Source: Turnera subulata (Eukaryota > Streptophyta > Magnoliopsida > Malpighiales > Passifloraceae). From it: a stretch of DNA of 64,000 nucleotides. Where the stretch lies: positions 62,001 to 126,000 of the forward strand of contig JAKUCV010003088.1 of assembly GCA_028386065.3 (NCBI GenBank), read 5' to 3'. Positions 1 through 12,239 of this stretch are shown piece after piece. How positions within the stretch are numbered: position 1 is the stretch's first letter; each line of letters starts with the position of its first letter. The notes beneath the pieces were generated by a model. The model saw only the letters and a program-made list of their open reading frames with translations, did not search any database and had not been told where the DNA came from. The translations under genes were made by a program, and so were the position numbers.

Positions 1-922
1 AACCGGAACGGTGCACGAGCCGCCGAGACAGGCGGGTTTGTGCTCTGGCAGATGAATCCAGACATGTGGTATGTTGAGCTTGCTGCTGGTGGTAGCAAGG
101 TCCACGCTGGCTGTAATGGTAAGCTTGTTTGGCGCCATACACCTTGGCTCGGTGCCCACTCCGCCAAAGGGCCCGTCAGACCCTTGCGCCGAGCACTTCA
201 GGTGAAGTTCTGGGTGCTAGTTTGTTTGTATTTTTTGCCTTGTTTATGGATTGGTATGCTTGTTCATCTGCTTACTTGGAGGAGGTTTCTTATTTCAGGG
301 TCTTGATCCCAGAACCACAGCTAGTATGTTTGCTGATGCAAAGTGCATTGGGGAGAAGAATATAAATGGAGAGGATTGTTTTATCCTTAAGCTATGTGCT
401 GATCCTCAGACACTGAAGGCTAGAAGTGAGGGTCCGGCAGAGATCATAAGGCATGTCTTGTTTGGCTACTTCAGCCAGAAGACTGGACTTCTCGTCCACA
501 TGGAGGATTCACATCTGACCCGCATCCAGTCTAATGGTGGTGATGCGGTTTACTGGGAAACTACAATCAACTCATTTCTTGAGGATTACAGGCCGGTGGA
601 GGGGATCATGATTGCCCACTCAGGGCGATCTGTGGTGACTCTTTACAGGTTCGGTGAGGTGGCAATGAGCCACACCAAGACCAAGATGGAGGAAGCTTGG
701 ACTATTGAAGAGGTTGCATTTAATGTTCCAGGCCTTTCAGTGGATTGCTTTATTCCCCCAGCAGACTTGAGATCAGGATCGATTAGTGAAGCTTGTGAGT
801 TGCCTCATGAAGAAAGGGGAAAGAGTGCAGTGGCATTGGCTGCACATCGGGCTAAAGTTGCAGCAATAGAGAAACCGCATGATTACTGCACCGATAACAT
901 GATGTGGAGGATGGATGTCTGA
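1..922 (+). CDS. DUF620 family protein, C-terminal part (5' end outside window)
   Basis: Two exons are visible, 1-201 and 299-922, separated by a 97-bp intron with GT at 202 and AG at 297-298. The frame is open from base 1, so the gene begins upstream of the window. The junction joins RALQ to GLDPRTT in phase 0 and the frame ends at TGA 920-922, giving 274 visible residues. Marks of the plant DUF620 family include LVWRHTPWLGAHSAKGP, ADAKCIGEKNINGEDCFILKL and a C-terminal stretch with VPGLSVDCFIPPADL. The family is plant-specific and its biochemical role is unknown to me. No signal peptide or membrane segment is seen in this part. The frame has no stops or shifts, so the gene looks functional. 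Assignment to the family is confident; function is not. Confidence 0.9.
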
Positions 923-3900
923 GTAAGGATAGAGTTAAATTAGAGCAATTGTTTATATTATTAGGTTAATTGACTAACCCATCACAAGTTACAAGGTAGG
1001 AGTTCAAGTCAATTTTTGGACTTAAAGGATTTGCCTCTGTTTAATCTGTAAATAGAGCGTAATCATTCACAGGTTCTAAACGGACCTGGATGAATCTTTA
1101 TCCTCTTAATGCAGAATCCAGCTACGGGGTTGGAGCTCGGTTTTCCAGTTAGGGATTAGAGCAAATGGAGGTTTTTTTAGCTTACCTTCCATGTTTGAGG
1201 GAGGTGGAGAAAGCTTTAACTTAGCTGATCCATTGACCTTTCCTGTAGTTCTACTAATCTATTTGCTTCAATGCTTACGCCAGTAGTTGTAAGAAGGGAA
1301 ACAGCTACTGGCCTACTGAGTTTAACGCCTAATGTTTAGCTTCTTCCTTTTTCTGATTTGCGGGTTTGTTAATCTTGGTGTGCTTTTTGTTCTTTTCTTG
1401 GGTTTCGAAGGAAATGGAAACTTCTGTATTTGATGAATGCTAGACAGGGTAAATGAAACGGACTAGTTTCTTATTATGTGTTGACAGACCACTGAATGCT
1501 TATAAATGCAGATATCATCTTTCATTCACTGTACCCTGTTGAATCTTTAATTTCATTGCTTCTTGTTATTCAATGCGCAGTTAAGAGTTTCTCCATTCGT
1601 GCGTTTTGTGAATACACTGAACTTCATATTGAGATCTCTTATAATTTTGCAGTTACAAAATATTTATGTTTTGTGGATGGATCGATTCCTAACCCTTTCC
1701 TGATATAATAAAGGGATAAAAATGATTTTAACTAGTACTATTACTACTCGGCTTCTCTGTCATTTAGCCCTTTCTTCTTTTGACCACCTCTCCGTCATTT
1801 AGTCTGGAGCATTTAGTTGTGACACCGGAAAAAGGTCTCGGTGGCCGTCACTTTGGTATCGATTTCCTTCTTTTAAGTATTCTTGGTGGGTCAGACAGCT
1901 TTTCCAACTTTACGACTACTACCTGTTTATGGACTAGGATTTCCTTGTTTTTTTTTTTTAATCTGAAGAGCAGAAAAATATAAAGTAGAATGCGGATTCC
2001 AAACTCCTCGGTTCAATGCTTAATGTTACTATTAAGTATTAACTTAATATGATTTCATCTTTTAAAATTGAGAATTGGGAGCACTAAACCTTCTTTGACC
2101 CTTTTGACCCAAGTCCCTGGGCTTAACCTAACGTGGGTTAGGTTTGGAGTTGAGTTTGCATCTTTCAAGACAAAACTAGTGTGTGAAACATGATTACAGC
2201 GAGGCACGGGGTAAAAGTCTCGCTACGGCCATGTGATTTCTTCTTTCCTTTTTTTTCTTTACCTTCCTTGGCTGCCTAGTTGTATGACATACAAGTCCCT
2301 GCTTTTTGCAGGCATTGTCGCGCATCTCTTTACCCTACTGGAGCTATTTTTATGTCACTTACTACTTTCTATTCTTTATGGAGGGAAGGTTCCACTTCAT
2401 GATGGTGTTCCCGAGTGGTCAAATTCTCAATTAATTTGTGGGTTGCATTATTATTTGTTACCGGTCTTTTAGACGGTAAATCAGCCAGCTTAGTGCAAGT
2501 TCATGAGAGACAAATACATCAGTTAAATAAAAAGAGAGAGAAGGAAACAGACGAGTACCCGTATTGCTAGTAGTATAGGACGAGTATTATTTTTGGAAGG
2601 AATGTGACTTGTGAGTTGTGACAAAGAAAGGTCAAGGGGCTGAAGTAAATGGGGAGACCAACCCCTTGTTCCAAAATTCTTTGAGATTTTATTTTACTAG
2701 TGACATCCAATCGGCCAATGTGCAAATTTGGGGCCGGGCCAAGGATAATGCTGTTAGGCTTGTTAGCAGTCAAGGTCAAATTGATAGTGATATAATAGCT
2801 ACCCCAACCTCCTCTTATCGTTGTGTTGCTTTATTTCTAGCTAGAGTTATGGCGTCATAATATTAGTATCCTGCAAAATAAGAAGGAATCAAGACTGTGG
2901 ATATTTGTATGGAGCTTATAACTTAAATATACTCCATCGGAACTTTCAATGAACAAAAACCTTACTTTTCAGGCTCTCGTGGATTATTAAAATCAATGTT
3001 ACGAAACCACTAACCAAAAATCTCCTGGTAGTCTTTCTCTTAGACAGATTGCAAAATTCTAGATTCTCATGTGAGTACCCATGGCCAGTTTTTCAAGAAA
3101 CTGATCTTGTCTTTTCTAACGGTTGGGGTATGGATAGGCATTAGGCAGCGATTAGCATATCAACAACTTTTTTCATTTGGTGTGCACAAGTGTTTTATAT
3201 CATTGTATTTTATAGCACTTCACAAAGCAACAGAAGAAAAAACATATTGCACCCTTGTTTTCTGTTTATAGGCACTAGCTAGTGTAGTAGTAATTCATAA
3301 TCGACAGAGGATTGCACCAAATAGAGGACCACTAATCGGTCGATCCCTATCTCTTTACTGCAAAAGCCCATCAATCGCCGTCCCGAATTGGCACCTTTTT
3401 CACCAAACGACACATAGCTACTTCCTAATTCTCTGCCTTTATGTGTTGTTTTTAATGCCCGATAAGTTACTAGTACCATTGATGTAGACTAACGAGCTAG
3501 CTAGTTCGCACGAGATTGCAAGCCAATAATTTCTTTTCAAGTTCATCACATAAAAACTTGAACTAATGGTAAGAATAGTATAGGTTTACCTCATGTCTTT
3601 GTAGTTAGTGTTGTTTCACTATTTTTGGGACACACGTGTGCATCTGGGTTAATGAGCAAATTGAATTTGGTATGCACTATCAATGATCAGTCAAGGAGGA
3701 GTCTTGTATTGATGTGAAGATTGGTCTTAATTGTCTAGGAGGAAGGGTTTCATTGAACTTGGTGAAGCTTGAAGATTGAACTGCCAGAACCACCATTCCT
3801 TTTTATGACAATTGAATATACGCCCTCCAAGTTTGTTAATCGGGAACAGTATCTAATAGTATTCTATTGCAGAGTAACACTGTGTCTCATCTTCCTTCCC

Positions 3901-6290
3901 CTTTCCTGGGATGACTGTGTTAGATGCTCATGTTGACTTGGTACCATCATTTCAAATTTATGCACACTCATTGTTTACTTGTCAATTCTTAACAAACACG
4001 TTCTATGTGATTCTGCACCAAAAATGGAGGAAAAAAGATGCATAATTTCCATTTGACTGTCATGTGCTACTGCCAGTGGGAAGAGCTCGTCATGCTTAGC
4101 TATCCTTGTTGAGTATTTTAGTGACATCAAACTAAATACTGAAGAAACTCATAATTAAGGCCGTGAATAGGTAAAGAATCTAGACTGGATGCTCGTTATT
4201 AAAATGGTAGACACACATGGGAAATGGCATGGAATTTCTTTTGCTCACTGTTTTGACTTTGAGGACCCTAGTTGTATTGTTTAACCATCTTAACCCAACA
4301 AATGAAGCAGGAGTTTAGGAAATGTTCTTGAATTGGTTGACATGTTGAGCATTTCAAAGAATGTGCACACTGCAAGATCATGCAAGTCCTTGGAACTTTT
4401 ATTTCACAGAGGAAAATAACTATCAAGGCAGTGTCGGCAAGGGAACCTTCCATTACATTACATACATCGCCAGAATGGAAACGCATTAATGAGTAGCATA
4501 TATAGCAGGACCCCAAGAACTGATGCATATTTATGACACCCCTGTACTAGTACCCATACCACAAGTAATATGACTACCTAGGTGTGTAACTAGTGTGTAT
4601 CAGATTGTTTTACTACACCCAATTTATCTGCCTCTGCAAATATGCATATGTCAAGGTCAGTAGCGTATACAATACATGCACAAACACACACACTTGAATG
4701 ACAGACAATGCTTGTACGCCTGTGTCCTTGTACAGTTCACCGGTCTCCTAAAAATTCATAAAAGACTTGACTGTTGGATTGGATATAACTTTAAGAGGGA
4801 GAATCTATCAACCCCGCCTTATAAATGATGTTCCTGAGGAGAGAAGACAACCCATGGTCATTTGATTTCTGCCACGATCACTCCCGGCTCTTGCAATATT
4901 TGGGCTTCAACCACGCATGTGATCCAATTTTATATACGATACTAGCTAGTACGTTCTTTCTAGCCATTTAGCCCCATAGACTAGAATTATAGAGGTAGAA
5001 ATCTAACAAGACAAAATTAGGATTCCCGGACTACAAATCCTATTACTGTCGTTGGCAGAAGCTAGTATTAGACTATTAGTAAGCTATTGTTTCCATTTTC
5101 TTTCTTCTTGCGATCAGGAAAACGACCTTATTTATTCGAAACCGGATTTCAAGTTAACCGCCCAAGATACGGAGGGCAGAGACTAGAGGGATCCTACCAA
5201 AAAGGACAAAGTTTAGCCTGTTAGCCTAAAGGTAGACCAAACCTCCAATCTTTCTTTAACATCTCATCAACTCAAAGTCTAAGAACGACTGAGTGCTATA
5301 CCATCCCAAACCGAGTAGCTGACAAGAACACGACCCGGTATTAAACCTACCAGTTTCTGCCATGCAAACCTACATAAAAGTAACAGAATGGTACATTATT
5401 GGCATCGAAAGAACTACTGGAAAAGGGGTCGATTCTAGAAATTCCTCCGGAATTATTAATCAATACAAAATCACTTCCTAATTTGAAAGTTTTCAAAGAG
5501 AGCATCTTAAACTCTCTGGTTTTATTTCAATTCAATTCTTCCGTCTATTTTAACCTAAAGTTTTAAAAATTATTTAATCATAATAATATAAGGTTTAAGG
5601 AATTATGTAAGTATAATTGAAAATTTATGTGGTCAAATCACATATATTTTAGACAGAAATAAACTTGCTTGTCTTCCATTTCATATTTGAAATGAATATC
5701 TATCAATATTTATTTTTTGCCTTAGAGAATATAGGTTACTCCGAAACTTTTTTTTTTTTTTTTGATAAGCACAAACCGAGACTTTAAAACTGAGCGGTGT
5801 TAATAATTTATATTAATACTCCGCTAACTTAGTGAGGGAAAAGTTGAAATTGAATCGAAGTAATAAAATTTGAGGCTTTTTTTTTTTTTTTTCATTGAGT
5901 AACCCTTCTGGTAAATAATAATTCAAGCAGTAAGATTGCTGGATCATGGGCCCTATTACCATGTCGACGGGCAACTTTTCCTTGCCTACCAAGGCCATTA
6001 ACAGGGTCAGGATAAAGGCCCATTTATGATTCATGAGGGCACAGTTTTGATAGCCAAGTTGCGAGTGATAGTATTGCTATAGAAAACGGCCTGGCTCGGT
6101 TTGGAGGCGATATTGTGGCCCAAAATTGAATTACCATATCTTTGACTGGTTGCCTTTGTCACGTTCTTCGGCGTATTTTTTGGGCTCAAATTTGAGTGTG
6201 TACTAGGTTTACTCCGAAGGACGGTTTCCTAGTCTATGCACGAGAGGAAACCGTTTGAATTTTGCTCTGTTTTGCTCGAGAAACTAATAA
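923..6290. other. Intergenic DNA, no gene recognised
   Basis: The first few hundred bases are probably the 3' UTR of the DUF620 gene. The rest is AT-rich, with only short chance frames that match no family I know. Two long T tracts (about 5749-5763 and 5878-5892) could be A-tails of minus-strand retroposons, but I could not define element bodies. No tRNA or LTR was found. Confidence 0.6.
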
Positions 6291-6299
6291 TTAAACTAA

Positions 6300-6460
6300 C
6301 AGTGTGGGGTTCGTCTAAGTAGTAAGCTACTTGGTTCTGCTTAAGCAGAATCTCGAATTCGAGTCTTCGTGTATGCCGAAAATTCATATTGGGAGACTCA
6401 CTCACCATACCTAGGTGTGCGACGCGGGTCGGATCTGAATTAGTCGCTGGCTTGATGGTA
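6300..6460 (+). mobile_element. Degenerate SINE-like relic
   Basis: The sequence AGTAAGCTACTTGGTTCTGC is followed by CTCGAATTCGAGTCTTCGTG, which resembles a tRNA-type B box (GGTTCGAATCC-like). Further on comes GTGCGACGCGGGTCGGATC then TGAATTAGTCG, a tail seen in many angiosperm tRNA-derived SINEs. A related arrangement is at 46190-46330. No A-tail or target duplication could be fixed, so this is an old copy. Confidence 0.45.
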
Positions 6461-7196
6461 GAGTGCTTTGGAATTAAACCAAGAGTGATAGATTATTGTG
6501 CAGAAATTGCAAGTCTCAACCAAAGGATTAACCATCATGGTTGATATATTTGCATGTGATAGATCTATCTTCACCTTCTCATAAGAGTACACCTAATGCG
6601 CTAAAAAGAGTAACAATGCACTAGCTAATCAATCTAAAAAATTCATGAATTTTTAGGCTAAATTTGGCCTGGACAGCCAAACTAGCATCGAAACGTTTGT
6701 TCATTGTTCTACTACAAAGAAATATTAATTTTTTGTTTAGACAGATAAGAAAAAGAGCGTTAATAAATAAATTCAAAATTATTGAATACTAATAATTGTA
6801 ACCGAATTAATATCAGGACGATGGAGCCGTATCATAAACAATTGATCCATAACTATTTGCTGATGTCGTCAAAGACAGACACAGTGGTGGCTTGGCTTCT
6901 CAAATTTCATAAATGCAAATTAAAACCTCCCTAACCATCACCAACCAAAGCTCTGAGTTGGCCCTGGACCTGGTAGATTTTCTATTTCAAAATGCATAAT
7001 TCTCCTGGGAAGAGACTCACTAAGCTAACAAAACGAGCAACCAAAAGCTAAGCAAACCCACATAAAAAAACGCCACCATCAGGAGAAAATCCCCCTTCAG
7101 AACTGAACAAATTCCTATCAGTTCCGTCAATGCAGGCACAAATTTTCACCGAGTATTTTGAAGGAAGGGATACCTGAGGTGGAATCAACGTTGGAC
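6461..7196. other. Intergenic, AT-rich
   Basis: No coding region is recognised. A segment near 6453-6475 (GATGGTAGAGTGCTTTGGAA) recurs with one change near 14991-15012, so it belongs to a dispersed repeat. The minus-strand frame over 7048-7419 is low-complexity and runs into the hAT element, so it is not called as a gene. Confidence 0.5.
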
Positions 7197-7330
7197 GAGC
7201 AGGAGGAGGAGGAGGAGGAAGGAAGAAATTGGAGTCAGTGCCAAAGATGAATGAGGAGGAGGAGGAAGACTCAAGCCAAAGAAGAAAGAGGAGGAGGGGG
7301 AGCCAAAGATGAAGGAGGAGGAGGAGGAGC
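7197..7330. repeat. GGA-rich low-complexity tract
   Basis: Runs of (GGA)n are interspersed with short GCCAAAGATGAA-like units that occur twice (about 7240 and 7301). The tract immediately precedes the hAT insertion site. Read on the minus strand it gives Ser/Pro-rich frames, but no homologous protein is recognisable. Confidence 0.7.
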
Positions 7331-7355
7331 CCGTGGCAGTGAGGTGAGTTGAAAA

Positions 7356-10300
7356 TAGCGATGGCAATCGGGTAGGGTCGGGTAGGGTAAGCAAGACCCA
7401 GACCCAGACCCTTAATCAAATCGGGTAGGGTAAGAATGGACTAATTATGAACCGGATAGGGTAAAGTTTTATTTTTTTGCCCAACGGGTAATACGGGTCT
7501 GGGTAAGGGTATACCCGTTATACCCGCTAAATAAAAATCAAGTTCTAATTTTAAAAAAAAATTCTACAATTATTAAATTAACATTCATGAAATATGTTCC
7601 ACGTTCAAGCATAAAATTTTTAAAAATAACAAGAAGTACAAAATTTTAAAGTAGCATGTAACTTTTCTCAACTCAAAATGCAAACAATCATTTATTTCTT
7701 AATCTCCATCCTCTTCTCTACCAAGATCAACATATATTTTTCTAAAAAAAGGTTCATATTATTAAATAATATAAAATAAGAATCTTATAATAAGTTAAAA
7801 ATATAAATTATTATTGAATGTAACAGCCCGGGTAAAATTTATATTTTTACCGGGATTGTAAAAAAAGCCTTGTACAGTAATTTACCTTATGAAATTAATC
7901 TTGGGTAATTATTTCAGGGTAAACTATGCATCGGATTCTGAAACCGACCTATACCCCACGTCCTAGATTTTTCCGCGGATTTTACGGACCGAAGTTGGAA
8001 TTTTTCGGGTCCAGGAATCTTCAGAAAAGTCTGGTTTAACCTCGAGTTTACGGACCAGAAATAAAGGTAAGGGGGGTATATCGGATATTTTCTGGTCCAG
8101 ACAGTGCATAGTATAACTGCATAGTGAAGATGCTTTTCCTGTGAAGCTTGTGATCTGCTTTTCCTGTGCGCATGTGAAACCTTGTCTCCGCCTGTGATGC
8201 CCGTGATACACCTTGTTGTAACCTGCCTCACCCCTTTCTGCTCCTCACGTCTGCAACCCATCACCATTTCTTCACTCTTCCTTCTGCACCAAATTCTGCC
8301 CAGGTTTTACATACTACCATATTACCATTATTTTAAAAAAAAGAAAAAAAAAGAAAGAAAACAACAAAACACACCACCACCCACCCGAGACCACCCTTCA
8401 CCGCCACCTCACCACCACACGCCGCCACCATCCATCTCCTTCCTCCTCCCTGCACCTCAGCTCCAGCCGCGTCTCCCCTCGCTCGCAGCCGTCGTCGACG
8501 ACCGGGACGCGCCTTCCTTCTCTTCTGCAAATCGCCGCCTTCTTTCCGTCGTGCAGTAGTCACGCCTTCCTCCTCTTCTGCAAATCGCCACCACCGCCCT
8601 CGTCCTTCCTTTTCCTCGCAACGGCACCGCCCGAGTTGCCTCGCCACTACCGACAACTGCACCTCGACGCCGCTCTCACCCGCGCCTTGCACCACCTACA
8701 GATCGTCTTCGCCGCTGCCCGAAGCTGCAGCATCGGCAGCCACCTGCAGGTCTCGTCACTTCGCCGTCCTCCTCCTCTATCTGGTCGTTGCTCCCCGTCG
8801 TGCCGCCTGCAGCCCTCACATCGTCGCCCGCTCATCTGCCGTTGACGTGCCGCCGCCCTGCAACCCGCCTAGGCCGTTTTGGGAAGGTCGACCCGGCTGC
8901 ACCACGAGTCAGGCTGGTGGGTTAGGTCAGGATCTGGGTCAGGACCGAGATAGGCCTGCACATGGACCTGACTAAGCTCCTGGGCTGACCTATGGGTTTG
9001 GTTTGTGGGCTGACCCATTTGGTAAATAAAATAATAATAATAAGCTAAATAAATACATATTCTGGAATATATATTATGGATTATATATGTTTTTCTGGAA
9101 ACAAAAAGAATATATATGGTAGACGATTATATTCTGAGAAAATAAATGAAGTAATTACTTTGATATATTATTTTCAAGAAATCAAGGTGACCATAACAAG
9201 ATTATTAAATTATAGAAATACCTTCAAGGATATATATTATGAAGATATTAAACTGAGAAATATGCATAAGTAACTAGTTTCTAGAAGAATTATTCTGGAC
9301 AAAATATATGATGTAGAAAATAATTGCTCTGATGGAAAAAAAATAATAAATAAAAAGGGAAAATATATACAGTAAATTATATAATTTTAGGATGTTTTAT
9401 TTTCCTAAAAATATATATACATGCTAAATGATTATTTGAAATTATTATTTTCGGAAACTAAGGAAGAATTATAGCATGACTTATAAAAAAAATTATTAAT
9501 TATTATTACTACTTTATGATAAATTTTTTTTAAGATATACGTACTATGGATATTTTGGAAAGGGTAGTATCAAAGTATTATACCGGAATAATAACCGGGC
9601 ATATGTATAGTATATTTTTGGCACTTGTAATTAAATGGTGAATTATGATGATAACGGAGCGTAACTCGAGATGATCACCGAGTGGGCATAGTGTTTTGTT
9701 CTACGGCTTACAGTATTAGTCTGCCATTTGCATATCATCTTATGTATGCATGTATTATTGTTTAATATAGGAGCTGATAACGAGCAGTATCCCGAGGAAC
9801 CAGAGTCGGGACAATTTGAGGACTTTCAGGAGTAGGGAAATCGGCTAAGGTGAGGATGGATAACCTTTGATATGTTGCACATAGTACTGTGTTTGTTTCT
9901 CTGATAATTATTCGCTTGATTGAACTGCTGAGCCGATTGAGTTTGGTTGTGGTGTTATTGCTACTATTGTTGATTTATTGATTGTGGATAACCTGAGATA
10001 ATTGGATAATTGGAAGTTGTGTTGATGACTTTATTGTCACTTGGGAAGTAGTGGTACGACTCGATGGTTAGAGACTGTTTTGTGGTGGCTATGATCTGGG
10101 TTACTTGTGATAAGCATGTCTATGCTTGGGATGTCTATCCTGATTTATTATATTTTTGGGATGTCTATCCCTGGGATCTATTTTTGGGATGTCGATCCCT
10201 GGGCTCTCTTGGTTTGATGTAGCACCCAGAACATGTTAATAACCAGGTACGACCCTAGCTTGTCCAGTGACAGGGCCCCGAAAGATAAAATTGGTAATAA

Positions 10301-11272
10301 TAATAATTATTCTTTTGGTCTTGGCTTAGTTATGATCTTGTTGAATCTTTGATTTGCCTTTTGCTTGTATTTTCTTCGAAAGTATTATGTTTGCCTGCAT
10401 ATTACTGTTTATCCTTGGTCGGTGAGCACTTCGGACTCATCCCTCGCCTGCGGGGTTTCATCCCGTAGGATGAGTTGCTCGTAGTACAGGTACGTGGTTC
10501 GGCCAGCTGCTGTTTCTACTCCACCAGGCCCAGATCCATACCTCCGCTGCTTCTCATTCTAAGACTTCCGCTGCTATGTTTAATATGTGCTGTGTTGCTG
10601 TATTACTTCTGTTGTTGTATCATATGTTTTCTATTGCTGCTGTTAAGCTTTGAGAGTGCTGTGGCTTGAATAGTGGTCCCCGGGATCGGGTGACAGATGT
10701 TGTATTTGGGTTGCCTTGTACTATATTTCGCATCATATGTACTGCCGGCTACTGTAATAAGAATAGTTCTGGCACGTGTTTACCTTGTGCGGTAAATACG
10801 GGTCGGGGCGCTTCATTGAATACTTATTTTCTTCCTCCATATTATTATCATAAATAATTGTAGGATAATTATAAATTAAAGTTCCTTTTAAGACAAAGAA
10901 AAATTATAATAACATAAAATTAGTTTAGGGTTATAGAGCACGAAATTTCAATAGACCTAAGAGGAGGTGAATGAAATTTCAATAGAAAAAGAAGAGGAGG
11001 TGAGTCGAAAAGAATTAAAGAAACAAAAGAAAGAAACTCAAATTGATTTTTATAATTCGCTTATAGATTTTAGAATATTATAATGGATAGGGTCTAACGG
11101 GTAGGGTAAAACCTAGACCCTTACCCAAACCCAGACCCTACCCAGACCCGGTCAACTCTGGTCCGGGTAATACCCTATCCTTTTTTTACCCGGTCAAAGT
11201 CGGGTAATACCCTACCCATAGAAGCGGGTTTTGAGTGGGTATCGTGTAGACCCGAAAAAATTGCCATCCCTA
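7356..11272. mobile_element. Non-autonomous hAT element interrupted by a solo LTR
   Basis: The 5' end reads TAGCGATGGCAAT and the 3' end reads ATTGCCATCCCTA, an inverted pair with one mismatch and typical of plant hAT termini (TAGGGATGGCAAT). It is flanked by an 8-bp duplication, GTTGAAAA at 7348-7355 and GTTGAAGA at 11273-11280 (7 of 8 identical), the length expected for hAT. Subterminal regions on both sides are packed with GGGTAGGGT/ACCCTACCC motifs. Without the nested LTR and its duplication the element is about 915 bp and has no transposase frame, so it depends on another source of transposase. Structure is seen directly; the superfamily is inferred. Confidence 0.8.
7819..10815 (+). mobile_element. 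Solo LTR of a Ty3/gypsy (probably Tekay/Del-type) retrotransposon, copy 1
   Basis: The 2997-bp unit begins TGTAACAGCCCGGG and ends GGTCGGGGCGCTTCA, with TG...CA termini. It is flanked by a perfect 5-bp duplication TTGAA (7814-7818 and 10816-10820). There is no gag, pol, primer site or polypurine tract, so this is a lone LTR, normally left by recombination between two LTRs. Length and ends resemble long chromovirus Tekay/Del LTRs as I know them. The second copy is 50904-53507; shared blocks include TTGTACAGTAATTTACC, TTTTTCGGGTCCAGGAA and GTAGTACAGGTAC. The middle (8380-8880) is markedly GC-rich. It lies inside the hAT element and is therefore younger. Confidence 0.85.
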
Positions 11273-11392
11273 GTTGAAGAGGGAGGTGAGAAAGGGGAAT
11301 TAGGGATTTAAATTTGTTGTTGGTTCTTTTCCATACAACCCCTGACACGAGAAAGCGAATTTAATTTCAGTTTTTTTTTTTAACTCACAGAG

Positions 11393-11560
11393 TAAACTCG
11401 GTCAAACTCGACGAGTTTAACGAGTTTACGAGTTGACTCGCAAGTTTGACCGAGTTTGACGAAAATTCGAGTTAGAAAGCGAATCAACTCTAAATTATAC
11501 CCTAACATCGAAAACTCGGATGAGTTCACGAGTTGACTCGTGTTTTTAACTATCATGCTT
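11393..11560. repeat. ACTCG-rich MITE-like relic
   Basis: Overlapping direct and inverted copies of ACTCGG, GAGTTTACGAGT and GAGTTGACTCG fill this stretch. The pattern is common in plant hAT-related MITEs, but I could not identify matching termini or a target duplication. Confidence 0.4.
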
Positions 11561-11806
11561 CCACCTAAGTCAAGTATTAGAACCTTTTTCCCGCTGATAT
11601 AATGTACAAAACCATAGGCAATACTTAATAATAGTGCAATTCCATATACTAGCAATGAGTTTTTGTCCTGATTTGTATTATGTTATGATTCATTAGATGT
11701 GAGACTTATCATACGGAGTTGTACTACAGGTAGTTTGATAATTATGGTTTTAATGTTGTTATTGGGAAAGACAAATGGCATTCACTGAGTGGTTGAGTGG
11801 TTAGGT

Positions 11807-11977
11807 TGTAACAGTGAACGATTGCCTATATTATTCTTGTGCTTAGGCAGTTAGGAATCACTTTTGGATTAATAACAAATCAATTCCCTTCTTGCCTCTC
11901 TTCTCTCCTCTCCTCGATGCTCTTTGTTCTTCTTTTCTTTTCCTATTTTCCACTAAATTCTTGTCAGGTTCATAACA
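11807..11977 (+). repeat. Left terminal repeat of the old gypsy-like element
   Basis: This 171-bp repeat starts TGTAACAGTGAACGATTGCC and ends GTTCATAACA. It contains pyrimidine-rich CTCTTCTCTCCTCTCC. Its partner is 14703-14899. Confidence 0.65.
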
Positions 11978-12239
11978 ATTGGTCGCGGAGCCACAAATTC
12001 TTTAGTGTCGGATGGCATGCTTTTTTCTGGTCTGGCTGTTGATGCAAAAATTGGGAAGAAAACTCGTGGTTGTTGTGCCAATTGTGAAGGAAGCTCATAA
12101 TGATGATTTTTGCCTTACGTTCTCTACACTGCATCTTATGCCATTCACTGGTGGAAAAACGAGAGGTTGGCTGCATACATGTACTAGTTTTTTATTAGGA
12201 GGCCAGGCTATTAAGTAGTTTACTGGATTCTTGGCGGAT

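Noticed and set aside
2401..2500. TTCCCGAGTGGTCAAA resembling part of a tRNA-Ser or tRNA-Leu
   Set aside because: No acceptor stem, anticodon arm or T arm can be fitted around it.
7048..7419. 123-residue minus-strand frame, Leu/Ser/Pro-rich
   Set aside because: Its content comes from the GGA tract and the hAT end; it spans the hAT border and matches no protein family.
7370..7510. GGGTAGGGT repeats as an interstitial telomere
   Set aside because: The plant telomere unit is TTTAGGG; these motifs are bounded by hAT termini and occur in both arms, so they belong to the element.
8333..8845. Several overlapping frames rich in Arg, Pro and Gly
   Set aside because: They are produced by the GC-rich middle of the solo LTR; the corresponding part of copy 2 (51596-51939) has different frames, so they are not conserved.
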